Below, piece by piece: positions 17,003-26,606 of a stretch of 64,000 nucleotides of DNA. The stretch is from NCBI RefSeq assembly GCF_009299505.1, contig NZ_WBSM01000007.1, positions 62,001-126,000 on the forward strand, in the 5' to 3' direction. A program made the translations under genes and the position numbers. The notes beneath the pieces were generated by a model that saw only the letters and a program-made list of their open reading frames with translations, had not been told where the DNA came from and ran no database searches. Numbering within the stretch: position 1 is the stretch's first letter; each line of letters begins with the position of its first letter. The DNA comes from Bifidobacterium ramosum (GTDB lineage: Bacteria; Actinomycetota; Actinomycetes; Actinomycetales; Bifidobacteriaceae).

Positions 17003-17689
17003 ATGAACGATAGTGGTCGGATGAAGTGGCAGATGGCCCGGTTCCTGCAGTCGCTACATCGGCGCAACGGGTTGCGCGCGATGCTGCTCGTCATCTACGC
17101 GGTGGTCGTGTACCGGTTCCTGATCAGCGGTATGGATCCGGGCGTGTTCATCGGCATGTTCCGCTCGTCGGATTCGCCGTTCACTCCGGGGCTGGCGTAC
17201 AACATGTATGCACTGGCGTACGCTCTGTTCGGTATGGCGATCCCGTTGGAGCAGTTCTCGGAATGGCTCGCCGTGCCCGAGTGCATGGTGTACGTCAGAC
17301 GCGGCCGGGGACCGGGACGGTTCCTCGCCTACCTGCTCATGATCACCGTGTACTGCGTCGTCTACACCCTGATCCAAGCCGTGGCCCAGCGGATCATGTT
17401 CCCGGACGAAGACCCGGTCGCGTTCGCAGGTTCGGCCGTGTGCGCGGCGTGCGTGCTGCTGGCTGCGATGCTGACCGCGAACCTTGGCTACTTGTCGGGG
17501 TCGCGCATCGCTGGCTACTTCGTCGTGGTCGTACTGCTGGGACTGCTCATGTCGTTCTCGGAACCGCAGCAGTGGCTGCTCGCCGTCGGTCCGCTTCACG
17601 TACCGAACTGGATGCCCGCGGCCATCCTGACGATCCTCATATGCGCCGCGGCGAACCTGATCGCGTTCAATCGGATGCAGATTCTCTGA
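17003..17689 (+). CDS. Membrane protein of the ABC operon
   Basis: 228 residues from ATG 17003, one base after the previous stop. Six hydrophobic segments; the loop CMVYVRRGRGPGRFLAYL resembles the basic loop of the preceding protein (YGAFERVRRDPR), so the two may be distant paralogues forming a heteromeric channel. The longer frame from 16901 is in the shadow of the previous gene. Confidence 0.65.
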   Translation: MNDSGRMKWQMARFLQSLHRRNGLRAMLLVIYAVVVYRFLISGMDPGVFIGMFRSSDSPFTPGLAYNMYALAYALFGMAIPLEQFSEWLAVPECMVYVRRGRGPGRFLAYLLMITVYCVVYTLIQAVAQRIMFPDEDPVAFAGSAVCAACVLLAAMLTANLGYLSGSRIAGYFVVVVLLGLLMSFSEPQQWLLAVGPLHVPNWMPAAILTILICAAANLIAFNRMQIL

Positions 17690-17754
17690 AGAGGTCGGGA
17701 TGACGTCGCCAATCGGAAAACCAACCACTTTGTTACCAGCGAAAGGGGAACATC

Positions 17755-18381
17755 ATGTACGTGCAGGTCAGGAACCTCACCAAGACGCTCAAGGGCAGGA
17801 CCGTCCTCAAAGACGTGAACGCCGACTTCGAACGGGGACGGATATACGGCGTGGTCGGCGCCAACGGCTCCGGCAAGACCATGCTGTTGCGGGCCGTATG
17901 CGGATTCATCCGTCCCGACCGCGGGACCGTGACCATCAACGGCAAAACGGTCGAATTCAACCGCAAGCTCCCCGACATGGTCGGTGTGATTATCGAGAAC
18001 CCCGGATTCATGCCCTCCGAAACCGCAGACGCCAACCTGCGCTATCTCGCCGGCATCAACCATACCTACGACGAGCGGGAGACCACACGGCTGCTGACGT
18101 TGTTCGGACTGAACGACCACAGGCACGAGAAGGTCAAGTCGTTCTCCCTGGGCATGCGCCAGAAGCTCGCCATCGTCCAGGCCCTCATGGAGCATCAGCA
18201 TCTCATCCTGCTCGACGAGCCCACCAACGGCCTTGACGAACACTCCGTGGATATCTTCCTCAATGAGATGAAACGTCAGCGCGACATGGGACGGACCGCC
18301 ATCATCGCCTCCCACCACAGCGATGAACTCAACCAAATCGCCGACCACCTCTACACCATGACCGACGGCAAACTCGGATGA
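17755..18381 (+). CDS. ABC transporter ATP-binding protein
   Basis: 208 residues, GAAAGGGG before the ATG. Walker A GANGSGKT (about 36-43), a Q-loop replaced by VGVIIENPGF (E in place of Q), signature FSLGMRQKLA (about 130), Walker B LILLDEPTNGLDE and an H-loop SHHSDE. The LSGGQ-like motif as SLGMRQ and the short length are typical of ABC-2 bacteriocin immunity/export ATPases (BcrA-like). It would energise the three membrane proteins. It ends 6 bp from the convergent gene on the minus strand, with no terminator. Confidence 0.85.
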   Translation: MYVQVRNLTKTLKGRTVLKDVNADFERGRIYGVVGANGSGKTMLLRAVCGFIRPDRGTVTINGKTVEFNRKLPDMVGVIIENPGFMPSETADANLRYLAGINHTYDERETTRLLTLFGLNDHRHEKVKSFSLGMRQKLAIVQALMEHQHLILLDEPTNGLDEHSVDIFLNEMKRQRDMGRTAIIASHHSDELNQIADHLYTMTDGKLG

Positions 18382-18387
18382 GCAGTA

Positions 18388-19632
18388 CTATCCCAGCCGG
18401 TCGGGGAATGAGGGGGTTGCCGATTGCCCAGGCACGTCCCAAGTGGGATTGCCTCGCGTGACTGGCTGGGATAAACCTTCCGCTGATGGTGCGGGTTGTC
18501 GGTTCGATGATTGGGAATCCGATCCTGGATGCGTGGAACCATCCGAACGGCCCGCCTCGGATATTTCCTCGTTCTCTACTACAGCCGTCATGGAATCCCG
18601 GACGATTTGCATGACTTCGTTGAGGTCCTGGATGGTTCTGTTATAGACATCAAGATCCTGATGGTCGCGCATCATGAGTCGTGCATGGGTGATCTGCTCA
18701 TTGAGTCGTGCGCGGGTGTTGTCGTCTCTGACCTTGTTCGCGGATTCTTTGTAGAACCTATCGGCGTCTTCAATGGTTTGGCTCAGTGCGTTCTGTGCGT
18801 TGTCGATCTGTTGTTGTTCCTGTGATGCCTTGACCGTGTCAACTGTGTCATGCAGGTTCCTGATCTGGGTTCTGAGCTGGTTATTCGCTCTCCCTATTTC
18901 TGCACGAGTGCGATCGAGACGGTCGGCCGTCAGACTCGGATCGCAATTTTCTGTTGAGATCGATGGTTGATATTGCATGATTTTGCCAAGCAGTTCCAAA
19001 GACTTGGGATCCCGCACGTCTTTATCCTGGAACTTCGCATATGGTTCCGCCTGTTTCAATGCCTTGTTCCATTCAATCCGCACTATGTCAGATTGCTTGA
19101 TTGCGTGATTGCATGACGTGAGCGCCGCCTGATGGTCGTAGTTCTTCTTCGCCATGACAAGGCCTGCGGCTGATCCTGCTGCGATGACCAGAACGAGCAT
19201 GATGCCGGCGATGTGGGTAAAAGGGATATGCCGATGGACGGCCACCTCATCCGTGCTGTCAGCCGATGAATCTTCTGCCAAGGACACATCATCCTTGGCA
19301 TGTTCCCCTACCCCCATTGGTGTGTCTATCGTCGTTCCCTTCTGTTTGTCAAGCTTGGATACGGGAGTGCTGTTGTTCCGTGCATCGCGAGGCAGCTCAT
19401 CATCGATGATGGGTGTGATGGGAAGCAGCCGGTGCTTGGGTTTTCCGTCTGTCAACGGTTCCGGTGGAGCCCCAGCGGTTTCAGGGTCTGCAATGGCATG
19501 CGCAGCCCACTGGTCGAGTTCCGGCCATGTACTGGGATGATTGCGGATTTGCATGAGGAGATCCCAGTTGGCGGAATCGCTCATAAGATCGGAAAGCTCG
19601 CAAGGGTCAAGCTTGGGATTGATGCGGCGCAT
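18388..19632 (-). CDS. Membrane-anchored coiled-coil protein with variant leucine-repeat N-terminus
   Basis: 414 residues. The first ~55 residues ([21 protein letters not shown] and [12 protein letters not shown]) match the leucine-rich-repeat variant module seen at the N-terminus of many bifidobacterial membrane proteins. A single membrane segment lies at about 142-165 ([21 protein letters not shown]), followed by a ~190-residue extracellular helical/coiled-coil region ([20 protein letters not shown]). The C-terminus is Ser/Pro-rich. It is last in the mating-pair operon on the minus strand. The role is not known; a surface scaffold or envelope-spanning subunit is possible. Confidence 0.6.
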
Positions 19633-19653
19633 GCTTCCTTCCTTCCCTCGGGA

Positions 19654-21246
19654 TTAGTGGATGTAAGTGATGCTGGGATTGTTGGCCTGCTCCTTGGTAA
19701 GGGTCCTGAGCCATGCGTATGGAAGGCCGCCGCCGGATTCGCTGACGACGATGCTGCCGTCGTCCTTGATTTCCTCGACGATGGCGACGTGTCCGTAATC
19801 GGCGCTTGCGCCGAGATAGCCTTTGGCGAAGCTCGCCACGTCGCCGAGCTGTATGCCGCCGCCCGTCGGGTATCCGAATTTTCTGGCGCTTGACGCCCAC
19901 ATCCAGCCGTCGCCCATGTAACCGTCCACAGGTTTGCCGATCTGCAATCGGCGGGCGGCCGCCCACCATGTGCATTGACCGGTTGCATAGGTGGTGATCT
20001 TGCCCACGGGCGTGCCGGTCGCCGCCACATCCACGTTCAGCGTGCCAGACTGCATGACCAACGGTGGCGTGAGCTTGCCGATGGTTCGTCCTGCCGTGGC
20101 CGAACAGCCGCCTCCCGCATCAATCGCCGGCTTCACGTTGTCGAGATACCGTTTGGTGATGTTGGGAATATCCGGGTACCTCATGAGGTTGCCTTCGCCC
20201 GCGTTATGGGCGATGACCAAAGCCGTCAGGTCGTCAAGCTCAGAGAACGGCATGCCCGGGTGCTTGGCCTTGAGTTGTTTGACGCCTTCCAAGCGGTTTT
20301 TCAGATACATGCCGCCGTAATGGGCATGGACCATGGGCTCGGTGATGCCTTCAGGTGGCGTCTGGTCGGCGCCTTCGGGATGCACGCCGCGCCATACGCT
20401 CCTGTTCATCTGCAGCAATCCCCAGGTTCCTCCGTTGCTGTCGTCGGCATACGCATCCGGTCGGAAACCGGATTCCTGCTTCATGATCGCCGCGATGAAA
20501 TCAGCGCTCAATCCGCTCGATCGAGCCGCCTCGCTCACCCATGGCTTCGCCTCGTCCGGAACCTCGATCACACTGGCTTCACAACCGCCGTCATCTCCAA
20601 CGGCAACGGTGGGGATGAACCACAACAGCAGACTGAAGACCATCAGCACCGCCACCGCGCCCAGCAGAAACGGGACACCGACCGCAGCTGATGCCGATGC
20701 TGCGATCCCGGCTTTCACCGCCGTTACGGCCCGAGAAACCGTCTGCGTGACTTGTCTCGCAATCTGCGTCGAGGCTCTGGCAGCGGATTTGGCCCCTTGG
20801 ACGCCCGATCGTACGGTCTTGCCGGAGCGCCTCGCACGTCTGACACGAGCCGAAGCCGTTCTTCCCGCCGCGGCACGCGCCGTCGAACCTCTTGCCGCAT
20901 GTCTTGTGCGAATAATACCGGTCACGCCGTCGCATATCCGGCTTACGGGGGCCATTGGTGATAATGGGTTGTCGTCCTCGCTGGTCTCCGTCTGTGTCGA
21001 TTGCGATTCAAGCACGGATCGTGTCGCATTCACACCACGTTCCAAAACGCTGACGGTTGTTGTGCCGATCGGGTGCGATGCTTCGGATTCACTGTTCCTG
21101 ATGATAGTTTGTGGCTGTTTTAGCCCGGCCAGCACGGGCCCATGGGAGAGTCCGCTGACATGACGGACTTTCAAGCCATGAATCGTGCCGTTCGGTCGAA
21201 CGAGATTGCGTGTGGCGTGGAATGAGTCGGAGGTGACGGGTCTCAT
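19654..21246 (-). CDS. VirB1-like lytic transglycosylase with C-terminal CHAP domain
   Basis: 530 residues. A long basic N-terminus leads to one membrane segment at about 192-212 (GVPFLLGAVAVLMVFSLLLW). Residues about 235-345 form a soluble lytic transglycosylase: catalytic Glu in IMKQESGFRPDA, then GTWGLLQMN and ALVIAHNAGEGN. Residues about 415-530 form a CHAP amidase with the Cys in YATGQCTWWAAAR and the His in YGHVAIVEE. This is the peptidoglycan hydrolase of Gram-positive conjugation systems (Tn916 Orf14, TcpG type) that opens the wall for the channel. Its ATG overlaps the end of virB4. Confidence 0.9.
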   Translation of the reverse strand: MRPVTSDSFHATRNLVRPNGTIHGLKVRHVSGLSHGPVLAGLKQPQTIIRNSESEASHPIGTTTVSVLERGVNATRSVLESQSTQTETSEDDNPLSPMAPVSRICDGVTGIIRTRHAARGSTARAAAGRTASARVRRARRSGKTVRSGVQGAKSAARASTQIARQVTQTVSRAVTAVKAGIAASASAAVGVPFLLGAVAVLMVFSLLLWFIPTVAVGDDGGCEASVIEVPDEAKPWVSEAARSSGLSADFIAAIMKQESGFRPDAYADDSNGGTWGLLQMNRSVWRGVHPEGADQTPPEGITEPMVHAHYGGMYLKNRLEGVKQLKAKHPGMPFSELDDLTALVIAHNAGEGNLMRYPDIPNITKRYLDNVKPAIDAGGGCSATAGRTIGKLTPPLVMQSGTLNVDVAATGTPVGKITTYATGQCTWWAAARRLQIGKPVDGYMGDGWMWASSARKFGYPTGGGIQLGDVASFAKGYLGASADYGHVAIVEEIKDDGSIVVSESGGGLPYAWLRTLTKEQANNPSITYIH

Positions 21247-23639
21247 TCGGGTTTCCGATCCTCGAATTTCGTGGTATACAACCGATAAAGCAGACTATCG
21301 GCATCGATACGCCCATCGAACGGTATGAACGCAGTGCCGCTCTTAGCCATGCCCTGACCGGGCTGCACCCCGGTGAAGAACGCCCGCTGCTCATCGGACA
21401 GCTTCAGCAGCTCGCACAAGGCGTCGGCATCCGTGGCGGTCTGGTTCAGCAGCAACAGGAAGTCGCTGTTCGCGAGCATCAGACGCGCATCCTGGTTGGC
21501 CAGCAGCTCCTCGATGTTCTGCGTGATGCCGGTGGGGCACAAACCCCATTTACGGGCGCGCTTGTACAGGCGCAGGAAGTATTCGGCCGCATACCGGTTC
21601 GAGAACAGCAGATGGAACTCGTCCACCCACAGCCAGGTGCGCCGGCCGAGACGGCGATTCCTGACGACCCGGTTCCATATCTGATCCAGGACGACGAGCA
21701 TACCGAATGTGCGCAACTCCGCTCCCAGACCGGAAACGTCATAGACCAGTAACCGGCTGGACGTATTCACATCAGTGGCATGGGCGAAGGCGTTCAGACT
21801 GCCGGTCGCGTAGATCTCCAATGCTCGCGCGGCATCATGGGCACCTGGCTCATTCAAAGCCGCGAGACGGTCATGCAGGGTGACGAGCGTGGGCATGCCC
21901 AGTTCTGGATGCTCCCGCACCTCGCGATACATGCCGATGACCGTACGGTCGATCAGACTGCGCTGCATGCGGTCGATGCCGTCCTGTCCGCCGATCAGCA
22001 CACCGAGCATGTTCAGCACGCTCGCGCATTTCGACCGTATCGGATCACCCTCGGAATCATCCTCATACTCGATATCCAAAGCGTTGATATGCGCGCGCGA
22101 CGCTTCCCCGATCTCGACTCGCTCGCCGCCAAGACCGGTGCACAACGGCGTGAACTCACGTTCCGGGTCGATGACGATCAGATCATCGTCCGGACGGGTC
22201 AGATAGATCTGGGTTATCTCGTTCTTCGCCGCCTGGCTCTTGCCCGAACCGGTCGTACCCAGAACGAATCCGTTGCCGTTCATGCCTTTCGTACGGTCGA
22301 TGACCACGGGATTGCCGGTGCGGGCGTTCGCCCCATGGAACACCCCGCCCGGCTCGAACAGCTCCTGCGACGTGAACGGCACCAGAATCGCCGCGCTCGA
22401 CGTGGTCAGCGTGCGACGCATCGGCGGCAGAGGATTCCCCAACGGCAGCACGGCGTTCAGCCCCTCCACCTGCATGTAGGCCAAGGTCTCGGCCACACAC
22501 GACTGCCCATCGATCGCGGCCGTCACGTCACGAACCGTCTGATCCAGTTGCTCGCGACTGCCCGCCGACACGTCCACAATCATCAGGGAATCCACCAGCC
22601 GGTCGCCGTTATGCTCCAGATCATCACGCAGCTCACCCGCCTGAGTCATGGATTCCTGAAGATCATGAGGCAGCATGTCCTCGGGCAGATGCTGTTTGCG
22701 GTTCTTGCGCCGCTCGTCGATGGCCTGCATATCCATTTCGGCGATCGTCCGGTTCACGAGCTTCAACCCCTCGGCCTTGCCCCGCGGGGACAGATGGATG
22801 CCGACCGTGATATCCGCCTTGATGTCCGTGATGGACGACACTAGTTGATCGCTCAGATAATCCGGGAAGTCACGCACCAACAGACACTGATGCCACACCT
22901 CCGCAGTGCCCGAGCTCAACCGGAGCCGACGGCGATCCGACACATCCACGGCGAACGGGGCCACATAATCCTTCGTGGACATGCCATGCGATTTCAGGAA
23001 ACCATCCTCGGTGAACGAGAACCGGACACCGTGCCGCAGCATCCCGTGCAATACCGCCAGACGCGACTGCCGATCCAAACGGACACCGACACAGCCGCCC
23101 ACCGACCGCAGTTGCGCCGTGGCACGCAACGCGGCACGGTTCAGCAGCGTGACCGCCCGTTCCCCGTCCCGCTCACGCAACGTCAACGTCAGATACTTGT
23201 CCGTCACCGCGCCCTGCGAACGCCCGGCGAGACGCCGACGCACATTGCGGTTGAAGTCCCCGCGCAATCCATCCAACGCATCGCTCCGAAGCGACATGGC
23301 GATACTGCGCGTCACCTCCTCGGGATCCAGCATGCGCGTGGCGACCGTGATCTGAACGCCCATATTCTCACCGACCGAATTCAGGAAACGCCCCCACCGG
23401 TCCACGACATCCAGCTGCTGATCCTGGGTCGCGACCTGATAATTGATGTCGCTGATCCGCAACGACACGCTCCACCGGTCGCCGCCAAGGAACACGATGC
23501 CATTGGACAGCATCGAATCATAACCAAGCAACTCCTTCGACGAACGAGGCATGCGACGATTCCCGGACCGCCTGTTCCCGACCTTTCCATGTCGCTTACC
23601 GTTGCCTTTGACCGCCTTGCCGCCACTGATGTCAGACAT
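21243..23639 (-). CDS. VirB4/TraE-type conjugation ATPase
   Basis: 798 residues. An N-terminal VirB4 domain (for example GDRWSVSLRISDINYQVATQ) leads to the ATPase domain with Walker A GTTGSGKS near 460, DPEREF downstream and Walker B TWLWVDEFHLLFSN near 668. VirB4 proteins power pilus/channel assembly at the membrane. The gene overlaps PrgI upstream (8 nt) and the hydrolase downstream (ATGA), so it is central in a tightly packed operon. All key motifs are intact. Confidence 0.9.
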   Translation of the reverse strand: MSDISGGKAVKGNGKRHGKVGNRRSGNRRMPRSSKELLGYDSMLSNGIVFLGGDRWSVSLRISDINYQVATQDQQLDVVDRWGRFLNSVGENMGVQITVATRMLDPEEVTRSIAMSLRSDALDGLRGDFNRNVRRRLAGRSQGAVTDKYLTLTLRERDGERAVTLLNRAALRATAQLRSVGGCVGVRLDRQSRLAVLHGMLRHGVRFSFTEDGFLKSHGMSTKDYVAPFAVDVSDRRRLRLSSGTAEVWHQCLLVRDFPDYLSDQLVSSITDIKADITVGIHLSPRGKAEGLKLVNRTIAEMDMQAIDERRKNRKQHLPEDMLPHDLQESMTQAGELRDDLEHNGDRLVDSLMIVDVSAGSREQLDQTVRDVTAAIDGQSCVAETLAYMQVEGLNAVLPLGNPLPPMRRTLTTSSAAILVPFTSQELFEPGGVFHGANARTGNPVVIDRTKGMNGNGFVLGTTGSGKSQAAKNEITQIYLTRPDDDLIVIDPEREFTPLCTGLGGERVEIGEASRAHINALDIEYEDDSEGDPIRSKCASVLNMLGVLIGGQDGIDRMQRSLIDRTVIGMYREVREHPELGMPTLVTLHDRLAALNEPGAHDAARALEIYATGSLNAFAHATDVNTSSRLLVYDVSGLGAELRTFGMLVVLDQIWNRVVRNRRLGRRTWLWVDEFHLLFSNRYAAEYFLRLYKRARKWGLCPTGITQNIEELLANQDARLMLANSDFLLLLNQTATDADALCELLKLSDEQRAFFTGVQPGQGMAKSGTAFIPFDGRIDADSLLYRLYTTKFEDRKPE

Positions 23640-24012
23640 GACGACGTACCTTCCTTCCCCTGATTCGTCTACGGGCCTTCTCTTTCAACGACGGTTTGCC
23701 GGGAAACCTCGCGGGAACATAGGGTTCGAGCAGGTAGACCTTCGGACCGAAACGCTGGCGCAGCATGTATCCCAGATACCGTTCAGGCTTCAGCCCTTTC
23801 GGACGCCACCAACCCCACAGCGCGAACGGCAGGCAAACCGCAAACAGCAGATACGACCCCAGATCGGACAACCCCAACGACCAGAACAATGCAGCCTCGC
23901 CTCCTCCCAGGACGAGCATGCATGTGGCGGCCGCCAGTTGACGCCAGCTCAGCCCCCACATCACCTTCGCCTCGACATTGGCGATCTCCTTATACACGCG
24001 CATCTGCAACAT
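23632..24012 (-). CDS. PrgI family conjugation protein
   Basis: 126 residues with GGAAAGGA before the ATG. The RVYKEIANVEAKVMWGLSWRQL opening, two close membrane helices (LAAATCMLVLGGGEAALFW and SYLLFAVCLPFALWGWW) and the basic tail are the PrgI pattern. PrgI proteins are small inner-membrane components (VirB3-like) placed next to VirB4, as here, where the two genes overlap. Confidence 0.85.
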   Translation of the reverse strand: MLQMRVYKEIANVEAKVMWGLSWRQLAAATCMLVLGGGEAALFWSLGLSDLGSYLLFAVCLPFALWGWWRPKGLKPERYLGYMLRQRFGPKVYLLEPYVPARFPGKPSLKEKARRRIRGRKVRRHV

Positions 24013-24052
24013 GAAAGAATCCTTTCCGATTGGGCCCGGTTGTGATAGGCGG

Positions 24053-24898
24053 CTACTCGCCGCCGGCTATAGCCCGACTGACACGCTGACTCACCGCGAT
24101 CACGAAGAACAGCAGGATGCCAGCCATCATGAGATTGCCGAAGTTGCCCGTCACCCACGCCACCATGCCCTCGTCCGCAGAATCCGGGATCTTCACGGCA
24201 TCGACCACGATCCGCTGATAGAACACCAGACAGATGAACACGCACACCGCATTCACCGACGTGCGCGCATACGACTTGAAGAAACCCACGCCGATCGGCT
24301 TGGTGTCCTCATGCACCAGAAACGCGAATGGCAACGACTGGAACGCCGTCAACGCATACAATTCGATGAACCGCACATACAGCACCACCGTGAACACCAC
24401 CGACGCCAACTGGGACAACAGCCACGGGATCACCAGCAGAAAGAACAACGCCGCCTGTCCCATCACCCCGGCATCGCGAATCTGGTCACGCATCAGATCA
24501 CCCAGCTGACCGCCGTCGCCCGTCGCCTCATACGACATCTGAGAAGACACGCCCTGCATGAGGAACTGCGTGACCTGATTAAACATCCGAATGAATAGGC
24601 TGGCGTTCTGCACGGCGATGAACACCAACGCGATCTTGAACATGGTGCCGGCCACGATCTTCACACCCAGATCACGGTCCGACTCGATGCGCGTCGAGTT
24701 ACGCGCCAGCTCCAACGTGAACATGACCGCAAGCACCACCGACGTCAGAGGCTTGACGGCGACTCCATGCACGTTCACCGCCAACTGGTAAAGAGCGGGA
24801 TTCCACGTCTCCGGCGCCTGAGACAACAGCCCGGCCGTAATCGAACCGGCACCTCCGCCGCCGATCATGTTGAGCATGGCTACGATGAAGTCCTCCAC
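24053..24898 (-). CDS. VirB6/TrbL-like polytopic membrane protein
   Basis: 281 residues with six or so membrane helices. The start MEDFIVAMLNMIGGGG, an ILQxW-like PALYQLAVNVHGVAVKPL region, and AGTMFKIALVFIAVQN place it among VirB6-like (CD0411-type) channel subunits of Gram-positive conjugative elements. It lies between the VirB2-like and PrgI genes, the usual order. The start ATG 24898 is preceded by AGGACTT-type weak spacing, so the exact start is less certain. Confidence 0.8.
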   Translation of the reverse strand: MEDFIVAMLNMIGGGGAGSITAGLLSQAPETWNPALYQLAVNVHGVAVKPLTSVVLAVMFTLELARNSTRIESDRDLGVKIVAGTMFKIALVFIAVQNASLFIRMFNQVTQFLMQGVSSQMSYEATGDGGQLGDLMRDQIRDAGVMGQAALFFLLVIPWLLSQLASVVFTVVLYVRFIELYALTAFQSLPFAFLVHEDTKPIGVGFFKSYARTSVNAVCVFICLVFYQRIVVDAVKIPDSADEGMVAWVTGNFGNLMMAGILLFFVIAVSQRVSRAIAGGE

Positions 24899-24916
24899 GG
24901 CAGGCCCCGAATCAGC

Positions 24917-25144
24917 TCAGCCCAGAGCCACCGCGTTGAAAATCTGCGCGGCCGCGATGATCATGCCTCCACCCACGATCTGCCACAGTCCCGATTGCGT
25001 CTGCGGCCCGTTGTGATCCTTCAGCCCGCCACCGAATGTGACGGCGCCCCACACCAGCCACAGTCCGCCGCCGATAGTGGCGAACCTGACGAACAACTGA
25101 AGCACCTGATTCAACAAATCCACGACGGCCTCCTCTGACGACAA
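24917..25144 (-). CDS. Maff2/VirB2-like small membrane protein
   Basis: 75 residues with two hydrophobic helices (FVRFATIGGGLWLVWGAVTF and GLWQIVGGGMIIAAAQIF) joined by a short KDHNGPQTQSG loop. This two-helix form with a GGG..W.VWG motif and a DHNGP loop fits Maff2-family proteins, the pilin/channel-like VirB2 counterparts of these operons. It is the first gene of the minus-strand mating-pair operon. Confidence 0.7.
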   Translation of the reverse strand: MSSEEAVVDLLNQVLQLFVRFATIGGGLWLVWGAVTFGGGLKDHNGPQTQSGLWQIVGGGMIIAAAQIFNAVALG

Positions 25145-25505
25145 TCAAGGAGCCCGACAGGCAACGGCCTCCGTTGACACCCATCGTCAGGGAAAACCGG
25201 CGGGATAGCGGCGGACAGTCTTTCTGAATAGTTCAGAACATGGGGATGTCCCCGAAGATGCGACTATGCATCCCATAGCAGGGATTTCCGAAGGTTGTTT
25301 TGATAAGTCGATAACTATTTTTATCGGAAAGATACTGAGAGTTTATCGTTGATGTGGCTGCTAAATGTCTTACGCGTCCTTCGTGAGAGCATTGATAGAT
25401 GAAAACGGCAGCCTATGAATCGATAGGCTGCCGTGCCGATAGTGTCCGCCGACGATGATGAGAATTGTGGAATCTACGGATCACGTAATTCCAATGATTT
25501 TTTGC
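25145..25505. other. Intergenic region ahead of the VirB2-like gene
   Basis: About 360 bp, AT-richer than its surroundings (TATTTTTATCGG-type stretches near 25315). It should hold the promoter of the mating-pair operon and, at 25406-25433, a terminator for the ABC/peptide operon. I see no gene in it. Confidence 0.5.
25406..25433 (-). terminator. Terminator of the secreted-peptide/ABC operon
   Basis: 11-bp perfect arms (25406-25416, 25423-25433) around a 6-nt loop; read on the minus strand, TTTT follows directly. It lies 76 bp after the permease stop. Confidence 0.75.
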
Positions 25506-25508
25506 GCT

Positions 25509-26606
25509 TTATCGTTCTTTGAAGTAGGTGAAGAGGTGTCGTTCCTTGATGTGGAGGGTGGTGATGGTGGTGGCGAGTAGGTAGGCGGCGCCTGTGGTGA
25601 TGGTGGTTTGTATGGCGTTGAGGGTGATGACGGTTCGGTCGGTGGCGTCGATGAGGAGTCTGGCGGCGGTCATGTCGATGGGCAGGCTGATGGCGGTGGC
25701 GAGCAGGATGGTGATGCCGGTTTCGATGATGATCTGCGTGGCGAGTGCGGGTTTGGGGACGCCGCAGTGCAGTGCGGAGGCGATTTCGAGCCGGCGGCCG
25801 CGTATGAGCAGGTATCCGATAATGAGGGCGATGAGCGCGCCGCAGGCGGGCAGGATGCGTGTGGAGCGTTGCCGGTAGAGGGTTTGTCCGTCGAAGCCGT
25901 CGCCTTTGGTGGTGTTGAGCTGGCCGAGGGTGGGTGCATCGTCGCCGGTGGTTTTCGCGTTCGGGGTGAGGGTGGACCAGAGGGCGTTGCGGGTCTGGCT
26001 GGTTTGCGGCCAGGTCTTGGCCCAGCAGGCGTCGAACGTGCCGGTGGCGGGTGTTTCCTCCATTAGCGCGTACGCGTATCCGGGGGTGCGTCCGTCGTCG
26101 GGGTATTGGTAGACGCCCTTGACGTGTGCGGTGCGTCCGTCCGCGAGGCCGATCGTGCCGCCGGTGGTGGTGCCGAGCGTTTCGGCGACTTGCTGGGAGG
26201 CGATCAGTCCGGTCGTGTTCGCGTCCTGTTTCGTGTCGAGGAGTTTGGCCAGTCCGGGGGTAATCTGGTAGAGGGGCGTGGTGGTGTCGGGCAGGGCCGC
26301 GAGGGTGAGCGGGTCGGCTGCGCGGATCGCTCCGGCGGCCTGGACGCCTGTGAGGCTGGTGAGGCGTTCGCAGGATGCCGCGTCGATGCCGTCGGGCGCG
26401 TTGAGTACGAGGATGTCGGCCCCGGATTGCCGGTATGCGTTTGCCTGGTCGAGGATAGCCGAGCCGGTGGCGATGTCCATGACGCCCATGCCGGCGGCGG
26501 TCAGGGCCAGGGCGAGGACGGCCGGGGCGAGGCGGGCGGCGCCGCTGGTGATGGAGCGCCATGCCTCGGAGATGACGGAGGTTGCTTTCATCGTGGTGTG
26601 GTTCAT
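25509..26606 (-). CDS. FtsX/MacB-type ABC permease
   Basis: 365 residues from the ATG at 26606, which overlaps the ATPase stop as ATGA. There is one N-terminal helix (about 20-42), a large extracytoplasmic domain (about 45-240) and three C-terminal helices (ACGALIALIIGYLLI, TGITILLATAISLPI, ITTGAAYLLATTITTL). This layout is that of MacB/FtsX permeases. With the ATPase and a fusion protein it would form a tripartite efflux or immunity transporter. Substrate inferred to be the 101-aa peptide at 29.0-29.3 kb or a foreign peptide. Confidence 0.8.
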   Translation of the reverse strand: MNHTTMKATSVISEAWRSITSGAARLAPAVLALALTAAGMGVMDIATGSAILDQANAYRQSGADILVLNAPDGIDAASCERLTSLTGVQAAGAIRAADPLTLAALPDTTTPLYQITPGLAKLLDTKQDANTTGLIASQQVAETLGTTTGGTIGLADGRTAHVKGVYQYPDDGRTPGYAYALMEETPATGTFDACWAKTWPQTSQTRNALWSTLTPNAKTTGDDAPTLGQLNTTKGDGFDGQTLYRQRSTRILPACGALIALIIGYLLIRGRRLEIASALHCGVPKPALATQIIIETGITILLATAISLPIDMTAARLLIDATDRTVITLNAIQTTITTGAAYLLATTITTLHIKERHLFTYFKER

